In this document: in pieces, positions 49,233-59,339 of the stretch
Numbering within the stretch: the first letter of the stretch is position 1
Layout: each line of letters begins with the position of its first letter
Origin: Comamonadaceae bacterium 2FH
GTDB lineage: Bacteria; Pseudomonadota; Gammaproteobacteria; Burkholderiales; Burkholderiaceae_C
DNA length: 64,000 bases
Assembly (NCBI GenBank): GCA_005503335.1
Contig: SCMQ01000029.1
Location: forward strand, 1 to 64,000
Direction: 5' to 3'
The notes under the pieces: model-generated
Seen by the model: the letters and a program-made list of their open reading frames with translations, nothing else
Told to the model about the DNA's origin: nothing
The model's database searches: none
Position numbers and translations under genes: made by a program

Positions 49233-50116
49233 TCTGCCTCGTCCCAGACCACCGACTGGGGGCCGTCGATGACCTCGGCCTCGACCTCCTCGCCGCGGTG
49301 CGCAGGCAGGCAGTGCATGAACAGGGCGTCGGGCTTGGCCGCGCGCATCATCTCGGCGTCCACGCACCAGTCGGCGAAGGCCTTGCGGCGCGCCTCGTTC
49401 TCGGCCTCGTAGCCCATGCTGGTCCAGACGTCGGTGGTCACGAGGTCGGCGCCGTGGCAGGCGTCCATCGGGTCCTTGAACACCTTGTAGCTGTGGTTGG
49501 CGCGCACGCCGGCCACCGCCTGGTCGACCTCGTAGCCGCTGGGCGTGCTCAGGTGCACCGTGAAGCCCAGCAGCTCGGCCGCCTGCAGCCAGGTGTTGGC
49601 CATGTTGTTGCCGTCGCCGACCCAGGCCACGACCCGGCCCTTGAGGCAGTCGAGCGGGCTGGCCTGGCCGGCCTGGCCGCGGTGCTCGATGAAGGTGAAC
49701 AGGTCGGCCAGGATCTGGCAGGGGTGGAACTCGTTGGTCAGGCCGTTGATGACCGGCACGCGCGAGTGCGCGGCGAAGCGCGCTATCTTGTCCTGGCCGA
49801 AGGTGCGGATCATCACCAGGTCGACCATGCGGCTGATGACCTTGGCGCTGTCCTCGATCGGCTCGGCACGGCCGAGCTGGCTGTCGCCGGTGGTCAGGTG
49901 CACCACGCTGCCGCCGAGCTGGTACATGCCGGCCTCGAAGCTCACGCGCGTGCGCGTGGAGGCCTTCTCGAAGATCATGGCCAGCGTGCGGTCGGCCAGC
50001 GGCTGGTGCTTCTCGTAGGCCTTGAACTTCTTCTTGATCAGCGCGGCACGCTCGAACAGGTAGGCGTACTCGTCGGCGCCGAGGTCGGTGAACTGCAGGT
50101 AATGCTGGATCGCCAT
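49172..50116 (-). CDS. argF: Ornithine carbamoyltransferase
   Basis: 314 residues from MAIQHYLQFTDLGADEY. Motifs: FEKASTRTRVSFEAGMYQLGG (carbamoyl phosphate), NGLTNEFHPCQILAD and the ornithine loop MHCLPAHRGEEV. It makes citrulline from ornithine and carbamoyl phosphate. It starts 10 bases after argD. Its last codons lie inside the inverted-repeat array, and the reading frame is intact. Confidence 0.97.
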   Translation of the reverse strand: MAIQHYLQFTDLGADEYAYLFERAALIKKKFKAYEKHQPLADRTLAMIFEKASTRTRVSFEAGMYQLGGSVVHLTTGDSQLGRAEPIEDSAKVISRMVDLVMIRTFGQDKIARFAAHSRVPVINGLTNEFHPCQILADLFTFIEHRGQAGQASPLDCLKGRVVAWVGDGNNMANTWLQAAELLGFTVHLSTPSGYEVDQAVAGVRANHSYKVFKDPMDACHGADLVTTDVWTSMGYEAENEARRKAFADWCVDAEMMRAAKPDALFMHCLPAHRGEEVEAEVIDGPQSVVWDEAENRMHVQKALMEYLLLGRLE

Positions 50117-50126
50117 GGCGCGCACC

Positions 50127-51323
50127 TCATTCGGCGAGGAACTGCAGCACCAGCGGCACCAGCAGGGCAACCACCTCGTCGGCCTCGGCCGCGGTCATGA
50201 TCAGCGGCGGCACCAGGCGGACCACGCTGTCGGCCGTGACGCTGATCAGCAGGCCGGCGTCGGCCGCGCGCTGGGTCAGCACGCCGCAGGGTCGGTCCAG
50301 CTCCACGCCCAGCATCAGGCCCTGGCCACGGATCTCCTTGACGCCGCGCTGGCCGATCAGCGCCTGCTCAAGCGCCCCCTTGAGGTGGGCGCCGACGCGG
50401 GCCGCGTTCTCCAGCAGGCCGTCCTCTTCCATGATGCGAATCGTCTCGACGCCGGCGCGCATGGCCAGCGGGTTGCCGCCGAAGGTGGTGCCGTGGTTGC
50501 CGGGCTGGAAGATGCTGGCGGCCTTGGGGCCCGCCACCACGGCGCCGACCGGCACGCCCGAGCCCAGGCCCTTGGCCAGCGGCATCACGTCGGGCACGAT
50601 GCCGGCCCACTGGTGGGCGAACCACTTGCCGGTGCGGCCCATGCCGCACTGCACCTCGTCGATCATCATCAGCCAGTCATTCTGGGTGCACAGCTCGCGC
50701 ACCTCGCGCAGGTACTCGGCGCGCATCGGGTTGATGCCACCCTCGCCCTGTATGGTCTCGAAGAACACGGCGACCACGTTGGGGTTGCCCGCGGTGGCCT
50801 GCTTGAGCGCCGCGATGTCGTTGAGCGGCACGCGGATGAAGCCCTCGACCAGCGGTTCGAAGCCCTTCTGGATCTTCTCGTTGCCGGTGGCGCTCAGCGT
50901 GGCGATGGAGCGGCCGTGGAACGCCTTCTCGTAGACCACGATCTGCGGACGGTCTATGCCCTTGTCATGGCCGTACTTGCGCGCCAGCTTGAGCGCGGCC
51001 TCGTTGGCCTCGAGGCCCGTGGAGCAGAAGAACACGTTGCTCATGCCCGCCAGTTCGGCCAGCTTGGCGGCCAGCTTCTCCTGGTTGGGCACGTGGTAGT
51101 AGTTGCTGCTGTGGATGATCCTGGCGATCTGGTCCTGCAGCGCCGGCACCAGCCGGGGGTGGTTGTGGCCCAAGGTGTTGACCGCGATGCCGCCCAGCGC
51201 GTCCAGATAGCTGCGCCCGTTGACATCCCAGACGCGGCAGCCCTGGCCGTGCGAGAGCGCGATCGGCAGGCGGCCGTAGGTGTTCATGGTGTGCGGCGAG
51301 GCGGCTTCGACGAAGTCGGTCAT
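50127..51323 (-). CDS. argD: Acetylornithine aminotransferase
   Basis: 398 residues, class III PLP aminotransferase: NTYGRLPIALSHGQGCRVWD, FFCSTGLEANEAALKLARKYG, VYEKAFHGRSIATLSATGN, MMIDEVQCGMGRTGKWFAHQW and the lysine site PDVMPLAKGLGSGVPVGAVV. It follows the arginine pathway with argF. Its upstream region is shared with the divergent DUF3579 gene and the GntR-like palindrome. Confidence 0.95.
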   Translation of the reverse strand: MTDFVEAASPHTMNTYGRLPIALSHGQGCRVWDVNGRSYLDALGGIAVNTLGHNHPRLVPALQDQIARIIHSSNYYHVPNQEKLAAKLAELAGMSNVFFCSTGLEANEAALKLARKYGHDKGIDRPQIVVYEKAFHGRSIATLSATGNEKIQKGFEPLVEGFIRVPLNDIAALKQATAGNPNVVAVFFETIQGEGGINPMRAEYLREVRELCTQNDWLMMIDEVQCGMGRTGKWFAHQWAGIVPDVMPLAKGLGSGVPVGAVVAGPKAASIFQPGNHGTTFGGNPLAMRAGVETIRIMEEDGLLENAARVGAHLKGALEQALIGQRGVKEIRGQGLMLGVELDRPCGVLTQRAADAGLLISVTADSVVRLVPPLIMTAAEADEVVALLVPLVLQFLAE

Positions 51324-51449
51324 GCGGGGCTCCTGAAAACAAAGCGGCCCAACGAAGTGGGGCCGTCGACCTGCAATTTTAGGCGCAGCCGCAGGGCCTT
51401 TTTTTGCGCATTTGTCATCACTGCGATGCGTCGGGGCGGACGGCGTAAG

Positions 51450-51469
51450 TCTTATATAAGATATAATTC
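51450..51469 (+). promoter_or_regulatory. Operator-promoter module identical to that of gntR
   Basis: TCTTATATAAGATATAATTC has the palindrome TCTTATATAAGA (51450-51461) fused to a perfect -10 TATAAT (51462-51467). The matching sequence at gntR reads TCTTATATAAGATATGATTC on the minus strand. It lies 60 bases before the DUF3579 ATG. No -35 consensus is seen. Confidence 0.75.
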
Positions 51470-51528
51470 TTCCCGATGCGACGGAGAGCGATCCTCCTCT
51501 GTCGCGACCACCCCACAGCCTCTATCCG

Positions 51529-51849
51529 ATGGTCTCCGATTCCGCCAAAGAAGTCTTCATCCAGGGTATCACCCGCGAGGGCAAGACCTTTCGTCCCAGC
51601 GACTGGGCGGAGCGGCTGGCAGGGGTGATGAGCCCGTTTCGCCCCGGCGGCGCGCAGCCGGGCAGCCACCTGAGCTACTCGCCCTGGTGCATCCCGACCA
51701 CGCTGGGGGGCGTCAAGTGCGTGGTGGTGCGGCGCGAGCTGCAGGGCCACGAGCCCATGGCCTGGGACTTTGTGCTGAACTTCGCGCGCGACAACGACCT
51801 GCAGCTGGTCGAAGCCTGCCTGCTGCCCGACGAGCCGATCCGCAAGTAA
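51529..51849 (+). CDS. DUF3579-family protein
   Basis: 106 residues: EVFIQGITREGKTFRPSDWAERLAG, SYSPWCIPTTLGGVKCVVVRREL and MAWDFVLNFARDNDLQLVEAC. A conserved betaproteobacterial family without known function. Divergent from argD. Its promoter carries the GntR-type palindrome, so it is probably in the same regulon as gntR/mdh. A bidirectional terminator follows. Confidence 0.88.
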   Translation: MVSDSAKEVFIQGITREGKTFRPSDWAERLAGVMSPFRPGGAQPGSHLSYSPWCIPTTLGGVKCVVVRRELQGHEPMAWDFVLNFARDNDLQLVEACLLPDEPIRK

Positions 51850-51907
51850 GGCGCTGCGGCGCAAGGGGCCATGTCGCCGGCGGATACCTGATTTCCCGCG
51901 CCAAACA

Positions 51908-51933
51908 AAAAGAGCCGCATGAGCGGCTCTTTT
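51908..51933. terminator. Bidirectional terminator between DUF3579 gene and rpsT
   Basis: AAAAGAGCCGC (51908-51918) and GCGGCTCTTTT (51923-51933) with ATGA loop, A-run and T-run flanking a perfect 11-bp stem, between convergent genes. Confidence 0.92.
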
Positions 51934-52004
51934 GCTTTGCTGACAGCGCACCCGTTACAAACGGCGGACCGGGCGGGCCGGTCCGGGCTGTTTGCCTGAA
52001 ATCG

Positions 52005-52304
52005 TCAGGCGGCGACGGCCAGGGCTTTCACCTTGGCGGACAGGCGGCTCTTGTCGCGGGCAGCCTTGTTCTTGTGGAAGATGCCCTTGTCGGCGATGGT
52101 GTCGACCACGGCCTGCATCTTGCCGAACAGTTCGGTCGCCTTGGCCTTGTCGCCGGTGGCAACGGCCTTCTCGACGTTCTTCACGGCGGTGCGGTATTTG
52201 GAGCGCAGCGAGGTGTTCGCGGCGTTGATCTTGACGTCCTGACGGACGCGTTTACGGCCCGACGCCAGGCGCGGGTTCTTTTTCTTCGGCTTTCCAGATG
52301 CCAT
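52005..52304 (-). CDS. rpsT: 30S ribosomal protein S20
   Basis: 99 residues, [42 protein letters not shown] pattern with a basic helical composition (cited here by its first part [19 protein letters not shown]). Binds 16S rRNA in the 30S subunit. Divergent from murJ; a TACAAT -10 is on the minus strand at 52355-52350. Confidence 0.97.
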   Translation of the reverse strand: MASGKPKKKNPRLASGRKRVRQDVKINAANTSLRSKYRTAVKNVEKAVATGDKAKATELFGKMQAVVDTIADKGIFHKNKAARDKSRLSAKVKALAVAA

Positions 52305-52421
52305 TTTGAGTTTCCTTCGTGTCTGAGGATGATGTCAGCAAAGCCTCCTATTGTAGCAGTCCGTGTCCAGTCGGGGGCTGGCACCGGGAAAGCCAGCCGG
52401 GCTGAGGCTACACTCGCGCCG

Positions 52422-53984
52422 GTGAGTCTCTTCAAAGCCGCTTCAACCGTCTCCCTGCTGACCCTGGCCTCGCGCATCACCGGCCTGGCGCGCGAGTTGC
52501 TGATCGCCTCTGCCTTCGGTGCCAGCGCGCTGACCGACGCCTTCAACGTCGCCTTCCGCATTCCTAACCTGTTTCGCCGCCTGTTCGCGGAAGGGGCGTT
52601 CAGCCAGGCCTTCGTGCCGGTGTTGGCCGCCTCCAAGGCCCAGCATGGCGAGGCGGCGACCCGGCGCGTGATCGACGACGTGGCCACGCTGCTGTTCTGG
52701 GCGCTGATGCTGACCTGCGTGATCGGCGTGGCGGCCGCGCCGGTGCTGGTGTGGATGATGGCCAGCGGCCTCAAGCAGGCCAGCGGTTTCGAGGCGGCCG
52801 TGGTCATGACGCGCTGGATGTTCCCCTACATCGCCTTCATGTCGCTGGTGGCGCTGTCGGCCGGCATCCTCAACACCTGGAAGCGCTTTGCCGTGCCGGC
52901 CGCCACGCCGGTGCTGCTTAACGTGGCGATGATCGCCGCGGCGGGCTGGGGCGCGCCCTGGTTCGCGCGCCTGGGGCTGGAGCCGGTCTACGCGCTGGCC
53001 GCGGGCGTCATGCTCGGCGGCGCGCTGCAGCTGGGGGTGCAGCTGCCGGCGCTGGCGCGCCTGGGCCTGCTGCCGCGCCTGGGGCTGCGCTGGGCCGCGC
53101 TGCGCGCGGCCTGGGCCGATCCGGCCAGCCGGAACATCGCGCGCCTGATGCTGCCGGCGCTGCTGGGGGTCAGCGTGGCGCAGATCTCGCTGCTGATCAA
53201 CACCCAGATCGCCTCGCACCTGACACCGGGCAGCGTCAGCTGGCTCAGCTATGCCGACCGGCTGATGGAGTTTCCCACCGCCCTGCTCGGCGTGGCCCTG
53301 GGCGTGGTGTTGATGCCGCAGCTGGCCGCGGCCAAGGCGGCGCAGGATGCCGAGGCCTATTCGGCCATGCTGGACTGGGGTCTGCGCCTGGTGCTGCTGC
53401 TGGCCGTGCCCTGCGCCGTGGCCCTGCTGACCTTCTCGCGGCCCCTGGTCGCCGTGCTCTACCACTACGGCGCCTTCAGCGACCACGACGTGCAGCAGAC
53501 CACGGTCGCCCTGATGGGCTATGGCGCGGGCCTGGTCGGCCTCGTGGCCATCAAGGTGCTGGCCCCGGGCTTCTACGCCAGCCAGGACATACGCACGCCG
53601 GTGCGCATCGCCATCGTGGTGCTGGCCATCACCCAGCTGCTCAACCTGCTGCTGGTGCCGCTGCTACAGCATGCGGGCCTGGCGCTGGCCATCGGCCTGG
53701 GCGCCATGGTGAACGCCGGCTGGCTGCTGGCCGGCCTGCTGCGCCGCGGCAGCTACCGGCCTAAGCCGGGCTGGGCCCTCTTCGCCCTGCAGGTGCTGGC
53801 GGCGACGGCGCTGCTGGCGGTGTTCCTGATGTGGGCCTCGAGCAGCGTGCCCTGGGTGCAGCTGCGCGAGGACAGCGCCAGGCGCGTGGGCCTGATGGTG
53901 CTGGTGCTGGGGGGGGCGGCCGCGATCTACTTCGTGGCTCTGTGGGCCGCCGGCCTGAAGCTGCGCCAGCTGCTGCGCCGCTGA
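52422..53984 (+). CDS. murJ: Lipid II flippase MurJ
   Basis: 520 residues from a GTG (VSLFKAASTVSLLTLASR), the family N-terminus; a longer frame has no similarity. About 14 membrane helices. MurJ motifs: SRITGLARELLIASAFGASALTDAFNVAFRIPNLFRRLFAEGAFSQAFVPVL is the signature (shown by its core FRIPNLFRRLFAEGAFSQAF), with charged cavity residues intact. Flips lipid II for peptidoglycan. Confidence 0.95.
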   Translation: MSLFKAASTVSLLTLASRITGLARELLIASAFGASALTDAFNVAFRIPNLFRRLFAEGAFSQAFVPVLAASKAQHGEAATRRVIDDVATLLFWALMLTCVIGVAAAPVLVWMMASGLKQASGFEAAVVMTRWMFPYIAFMSLVALSAGILNTWKRFAVPAATPVLLNVAMIAAAGWGAPWFARLGLEPVYALAAGVMLGGALQLGVQLPALARLGLLPRLGLRWAALRAAWADPASRNIARLMLPALLGVSVAQISLLINTQIASHLTPGSVSWLSYADRLMEFPTALLGVALGVVLMPQLAAAKAAQDAEAYSAMLDWGLRLVLLLAVPCAVALLTFSRPLVAVLYHYGAFSDHDVQQTTVALMGYGAGLVGLVAIKVLAPGFYASQDIRTPVRIAIVVLAITQLLNLLLVPLLQHAGLALAIGLGAMVNAGWLLAGLLRRGSYRPKPGWALFALQVLAATALLAVFLMWASSSVPWVQLREDSARRVGLMVLVLGGAAAIYFVALWAAGLKLRQLLRR

Positions 53985-54054
53985 GCCCGTCAGGGCCATG
54001 GGCGGCGCGGCTTGACGCGCGCGCGGGCCGCGCTTACAAAGGCAGGGAGATCCC

Positions 54055-54909
54055 ATGACCTTCAGCTTCGACACCCCGACCACGCCCCTGGCGTATTTCC
54101 GCGCGCTGGTGGAGAGCGATGCTGATTTCCCATTGTTCGAGGCGGCGGTCAGCCTGGCGCAGGACGAGTACCCCGAGCTCGACGTGCAGCAGGTGCTGGG
54201 CGACGTGGACCAGCTGCTGCTGCGCGTCAAGCGCCGCATCGCCCCCGATGCCGCGCCGTTGCAGCGTCTGCGCGTGCTCAACCAGTTCTTCTTCCAGGAC
54301 CTGGGTTTCGGCGGCAACGTCAACGACTACTACGACCCCGACAACAGCTACCTGAACGCGGTGCTGCGCACGCGGCGCGGCATCCCGATCTCGCTGGCCT
54401 TGCTCTGGACCGAGCTGGCCGAGGGCCTGGGCCTCAAGGCCCATGGTGTGGGTTTTCCGGGTCATTTCATGATCAAGGTGAACCTGCCGCGCGGCCAGGT
54501 GGTGATAGACCCGTTCACCGGCCAGTCGCTCAGCCGCGAGGACCTGACCGAGAGGCTCGAGCCCTTCAAGCGGCGCAGCGGCCTGGACGACGACTTCGAC
54601 GTGCCCCTGGGCCTGTACCTGCAGGCCAGCCCGCCGCGCGAGGTCATCGCGCGCATGCTGCGCAACCTCAAGGAAATCCACCGCACACAGCAGGACTGGA
54701 TGCGCCTGATCGCGGTCCAGGACCGGCTGATCGTGCTGCTGCCCCAGGCCTGGGGCGAGTGGCGCGACCGCGGCCTGGCCCATGCCGAGCAGGGCCACAC
54801 CGCGCTGGCCGTGCGGGACCTGGAGACCTACCTGGCCCATGCCGAGGAGGGGCTGGACGTGGACGCGATCGCCGACCGCGTGGCCGAATTGCGCCGCGCC
54901 AGGAGCTGA
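54055..54909 (+). CDS. SirB1-family protein (transglutaminase-like plus TPR)
   Basis: 284 residues: LNQFFFQDLGFGGNVNDYYDP, RTRRGIPISLALLWTELAEGLGL, AHGVGFPGHFMIKV and ending in TPR-like AEQGHTALAVRDLETYLAHA. Usual Cys of transglutaminases is not seen. Conserved in proteobacteria near translation or cell envelope genes; function unknown. Starts 70 bases after murJ. Confidence 0.9.
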   Translation: MTFSFDTPTTPLAYFRALVESDADFPLFEAAVSLAQDEYPELDVQQVLGDVDQLLLRVKRRIAPDAAPLQRLRVLNQFFFQDLGFGGNVNDYYDPDNSYLNAVLRTRRGIPISLALLWTELAEGLGLKAHGVGFPGHFMIKVNLPRGQVVIDPFTGQSLSREDLTERLEPFKRRSGLDDDFDVPLGLYLQASPPREVIARMLRNLKEIHRTQQDWMRLIAVQDRLIVLLPQAWGEWRDRGLAHAEQGHTALAVRDLETYLAHAEEGLDVDAIADRVAELRRARS

Positions 54910-54962
54910 AAACCGGGGGTTCGGGCCGGGTTTGTGTCGCCGTGTAATGGCTGTAAGCCGTG

Positions 54963-54992
54963 TTGACGAGGCCGAAATTCCTCGGTTACATT
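54963..54992 (+). promoter_or_regulatory. Probable promoter for the PA2779/PA2778 pair
   Basis: TTGACG (54963-54968), 18-base spacer, TACATT (54987-54992), about 58 bases before the ATG at 55050. A short GAGG/CCTC hairpin lies in the spacer. Confidence 0.55.
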
Positions 54993-55049
54993 CAAAACGC
55001 ATTCGACAACCGTGCCGGCCAAGCTGGCCACAACAACCGAGGAACCCCC

Positions 55050-55442
55050 ATGAATTCGTTCAAGCGCCTTGTTTCTTCCCTCGTGATCGCCGGCATGATG
55101 GCGGCGGGCTTGCCGCTGACGGCCCAGGCCGGCATCGTGACCACCGAAGAGGTGGTCTCGGTCCAGGCTGCCGCGGGCAACCGTGACAAGGTCAATGGCT
55201 TCCTGGCGCGCGACGACGTGCGCCAGGCGCTCGAGGCCCAGGGCGTCGACGCCGCCGCGGCGCTGGAGCGCGTCAAGGCCATGTCCGACGCCGAGGTGGC
55301 CCAGCTGGCCGGCCGCGTCGACCAGCTGCCGGCCGGCGGCGCCGATGCGCTGGGCATCCTCCTCACGATCTTCATCGTCCTGCTGGTGACCGACATCCTG
55401 GGCTTCACCAAGGTGTTCCCGTTCACCCGCTCGATCCGATGA
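55050..55442 (+). CDS. PA2779-family membrane protein
   Basis: 130 residues; signal peptide cut near LTAQAGIV, a soluble part (VNGFLARDDVRQALEAQGVDAAAALERVKAMSDAEVAQLAGRVDQL is the conserved helix pair; short key DVRQALEAQGVD) and a C-terminal transmembrane segment (ALGILLTIFIVLLVTDILG). Its stop overlaps the next ATG (ATGA 55439-55442), a coupled pair conserved with PA2778-type peptidases. Function unknown. Confidence 0.88.
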   Translation: MNSFKRLVSSLVIAGMMAAGLPLTAQAGIVTTEEVVSVQAAAGNRDKVNGFLARDDVRQALEAQGVDAAAALERVKAMSDAEVAQLAGRVDQLPAGGADALGILLTIFIVLLVTDILGFTKVFPFTRSIR

Positions 55443-56389
55443 GACTGCGCCTGTCCGGCCTGCGAGCCCCCGCCCTGGCGGGGGTTTTCGTTTGTGCGCT
55501 GCTCGCCGGCTGCGCCACGCCGCCGCAGCTGGGCCGGCTGGCCGAGCGCTGGCCGGCCGACCTGCCGGCCAGCGCGGCCCTGGCCGACGTGCCGTTCTTT
55601 CCCCAGGAGGACTATGAATGCGGGCCGGCGGCCCTGGCCATGGTGGCCAGCGCGGCCGGCGTGCCGCGCCGGCCCGAGGACCTGGTGTCCCAGGTCTACG
55701 TACCGGGCCGCCAGGGCGCGCTGCAGCCCGAGATGCTGGCCGCCAGCCGCCGCCAGGGCCTGCCCGCTTACCAGCTCAAGCCCGCGCTGGAGAGTCTGCT
55801 GCGCGAGGTGGCGGCCGGCCATCCGGTGGTGGTGTTCCAGAACCTGTCGCTGCCGGTCTCCCCGATCTGGCATTACGCGGTGGTGGTCGGCTACGAGCGC
55901 GAGCGCAACCGCCTGGTCCTGCATTCGGGGCGCACCGAGCGCCTGGAGATGAGCCTGGCCACCTTCGAGCGTACCTGGGCGCGCGGCGGCCACTGGGCCA
56001 TGGTGGCGCTGGCGCCCACGCAGCTGCCGGCCACGGCCGAGGCCGATGGCTATGCGGGCGCCGTGGCCGCGCTCGAGCGCGTGAACCCGCGTGCGGCCCA
56101 GGCGGCCTACGCCAGGGCGCTGCAGGCCTGGCCGGGCCAGCGCACCCTGCTGCTGGGCGCGGGCAACAGCGCCTACGCGCTGGGCGAGCGCGAGCGGGCC
56201 GTCGTTGCCTACCGCGAGGCCACGGTGGCTCACCCAGATTTCGCCGAGGCCTGGAACAACCTGGCCCAGGTGCTGCTCGAGCAGGGCCGGCGTGACGAGG
56301 CCGCGCAGGCCATCGCGCGGGCCGTGGCCCTGGGCGGGCCACGCCTGCCGCGCTACCTGGAACTGCAGAGGAAGATCACTGGCGGCTGA
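55439..56389 (+). CDS. PA2778-family C39-like cysteine peptidase lipoprotein with TPR
   Basis: 316 residues. Lipobox LLAGC (Cys about 25). The C39-like domain has VPFFPQEDYECGPAALAMVASAAGV (catalytic Cys in ECGPAA) and HYAVVVGYE (His). The C-terminal half is TPR repeats (AAYARALQAWPGQRTLLLGAGN, AEAWNNLAQVLLEQGRRDEAAQA). Coupled to PA2779. Probably a periplasmic processing enzyme for an unknown peptide. Confidence 0.9.
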   Translation: MRLRLSGLRAPALAGVFVCALLAGCATPPQLGRLAERWPADLPASAALADVPFFPQEDYECGPAALAMVASAAGVPRRPEDLVSQVYVPGRQGALQPEMLAASRRQGLPAYQLKPALESLLREVAAGHPVVVFQNLSLPVSPIWHYAVVVGYERERNRLVLHSGRTERLEMSLATFERTWARGGHWAMVALAPTQLPATAEADGYAGAVAALERVNPRAAQAAYARALQAWPGQRTLLLGAGNSAYALGERERAVVAYREATVAHPDFAEAWNNLAQVLLEQGRRDEAAQAIARAVALGGPRLPRYLELQRKITGG

Positions 56390-56411
56390 GCGCCCGTGAT
56401 CGTTACCGCGA

Positions 56412-57443
<1,032 letters not shown>

Positions 57444-57559
57444 GGGAGGGCGGCCGTCGGGGCGGGTAGGGCGGTGGGGAAAGCTCGTCGGGGCGAGCGG
57501 TCTAAAATTTGCCCCTGATTTTACGGGTTCGCCCTCCGCCCCCTTTTCGCCACCTCTGC

Positions 57560-58672
57560 ATGCAGTTCACATCCACCCAAAAACGCGCCGCCAGCTGGAC
57601 CGCCATCGTCATGCTGTGCGCCCTGGTGCTGTGGCTGCTGGCGCCGGCGCTCACGCCCTTCGTGGTGGCCGCCGTGCTGGCCTACGCCCTGCACCCGCTG
57701 GTGCGGCGCCTCGACGCCTGGTGGGGCGGACGCCTGCCGCGCGTGCTGGCCGTGCTGTCGGTGGAACTGCTGTTCCTGATCGCCGCGCTAGGCCTGGTGC
57801 TGCTGGTCGTGCCCATCCTGAGCAAGGAGCTGCCGCTGATGCGCGAGCAGCTGCCCCTGCTGCTGGACCGGCTGGGCGATTGGCTCAGGCCGCTGCTGGC
57901 GCAGTTCGGCCTGCGCGTGTCGCTGGACCTGGCCAGCCTCAAGGCCTTGCTGCTCAAGTACCTGAACACCAACAGCGAGGACCTGCTCGCCTCGCTGCTG
58001 TCCTCGCTCAAGCTGGGCGGCAGCGTGGCCCTGGCGGTGGTCGGCAACGCGGTGCTGATCCCGGTGGCGCTGTTCTACCTGCTGCTCGACTGGGACCGCT
58101 TCGTGGCGCGCGCCGTCGAGCTGGTGCCGCTGCCGCTGCGCGAGGCCTACGACCGCTTCATGGACGAGGCCGACGCCGTGCTCGGCCAGTACCTGCGCGG
58201 CCAGCTGCTGGTGATGCTGGCCCTGGCCGTCTACTACAGCGCCGGCCTGGCGCTGTTCGGCCTGGACCTGGCCGTGCCCATAGGCGTCTTCACCGGCCTG
58301 GCCGTGTTCGTGCCCTACCTGGGCTTCGGCCTGGGCCTGGTGCTGGCCCTGCTGGCCGGGCTGCTGCAGTTCGCCTCGGCCAAGGCCCTGGTCATGGTCG
58401 GCGTGGTCTACGGCCTGGGCCAGCTGATCGAGAGCTTCTTCCTCACGCCGCGCCTGGTCGGCGAGCGCATCGGCCTGCACCCGCTGGCCGTGATCTTCGC
58501 GCTGCTGTCCTTCGGCCAGCTGTTCGGCTTCGTCGGCGTGCTGGTGGCCCTGCCGGCCAGCGCCGTGCTGCTGGTGGCGATGCGCCGCCTGCGCCAGGGC
58601 TACATGGAAAGCCGCCTCTACCAGGGAACCGCCTTGAATCCAGTGAGCACGCATGAAACAGATCGCGCTTGA
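57560..58672 (+). CDS. AI-2E family transporter (PerM-like)
   Basis: 370 residues from [13 protein letters not shown]; an in-frame upstream start (57509) gives an unconserved leader. Seven to eight helices and family motifs: [28 protein letters not shown] and [36 protein letters not shown]-2E/PerM permeases export varied substrates; no substrate can be named. TAAAAT -10-like at 57503. Overlaps hda by 20 bases. Confidence 0.9.
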   Translation: MQFTSTQKRAASWTAIVMLCALVLWLLAPALTPFVVAAVLAYALHPLVRRLDAWWGGRLPRVLAVLSVELLFLIAALGLVLLVVPILSKELPLMREQLPLLLDRLGDWLRPLLAQFGLRVSLDLASLKALLLKYLNTNSEDLLASLLSSLKLGGSVALAVVGNAVLIPVALFYLLLDWDRFVARAVELVPLPLREAYDRFMDEADAVLGQYLRGQLLVMLALAVYYSAGLALFGLDLAVPIGVFTGLAVFVPYLGFGLGLVLALLAGLLQFASAKALVMVGVVYGLGQLIESFFLTPRLVGERIGLHPLAVIFALLSFGQLFGFVGVLVALPASAVLLVAMRRLRQGYMESRLYQGTALNPVSTHETDRA

Positions 58673-59339
58673 TATCGGACTGGCCACGGGGCCCACGCTG
58701 TCGAGCTACTTTGCCGGCCCGAACGAGGCCGCACTGCGCCACGTGCAGCTGTGGGCCGCCAGTCCCCAGCGCGCGCCGGTGCCGACCTACCTCTGGGGCG
58801 ACAGCGGCAGCGGCAAGACGCATCTGCTCAAGAGCGTGCGCGAGGCGCTGCGCGAGCAGGGCGCGAGCTGCGGCTGGCTGGACGCCGGGCTGCGCGAGCC
58901 GCCCGAGTTCGACGAGGCCTGGAGCGCGGTGCTGATGGACGACGTGCACCTGTACAACGCCGAGCAGCAGCACCAGGCCTTCAACTGGTTCGTCAACGCC
59001 CTGACCCCCAGCGCTGGCAAGCCGCGCTGGGTGCTGGCCGCGGGCGAGCTGCCGCCGGCCGACCTGGCCCTGCGCGAGGACTTGCGCACCCGGCTCGGCT
59101 GGGGCCATGTGTTCGCGCTGCAGGTGCTCGACGAGCCCGCGCGCCGCGCCGTGCTGCGCCAGCAGGCCGACGCGCGCGGCGTGTTCCTCGGCGACGAGGT
59201 GATGGACTTCATGCTCAACCGCTTCTCGCGCGACCTGGGCAGCCTGATGCAGCTGCTCGACCACCTGGACCATTACGCGCTGCAGACCCAGCGCGCCATC
59301 ACCATTCCGCTGATCAAATCCATGCTGGAGAACGAGTGA
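58653..59339 (+). CDS. hda: DnaA regulatory inactivator Hda
   Basis: 228 residues, DnaA-type AAA+ domain: LWGDSGSGKTHLLKSVREAL (Walker A), VLMDDVHLYNAEQQHQAFNWFV (Walker B) and a sensor 2 region near LNRFSRDLGSLMQLLDHLD. It binds the beta clamp (N-terminal QIALDIGLA-like clamp motif) and promotes ATP hydrolysis by DnaA. Its stop overlaps the GTG of the HAD gene. Confidence 0.95.
   Translation: MKQIALDIGLATGPTLSSYFAGPNEAALRHVQLWAASPQRAPVPTYLWGDSGSGKTHLLKSVREALREQGASCGWLDAGLREPPEFDEAWSAVLMDDVHLYNAEQQHQAFNWFVNALTPSAGKPRWVLAAGELPPADLALREDLRTRLGWGHVFALQVLDEPARRAVLRQQADARGVFLGDEVMDFMLNRFSRDLGSLMQLLDHLDHYALQTQRAITIPLIKSMLENE

Noticed and set aside
50115-52421. Long N-terminal extension of the murJ frame
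   Set aside because: It runs through argD antisense, the DUF3579 gene and rpsT antisense; MurJ similarity begins at the GTG 52422.
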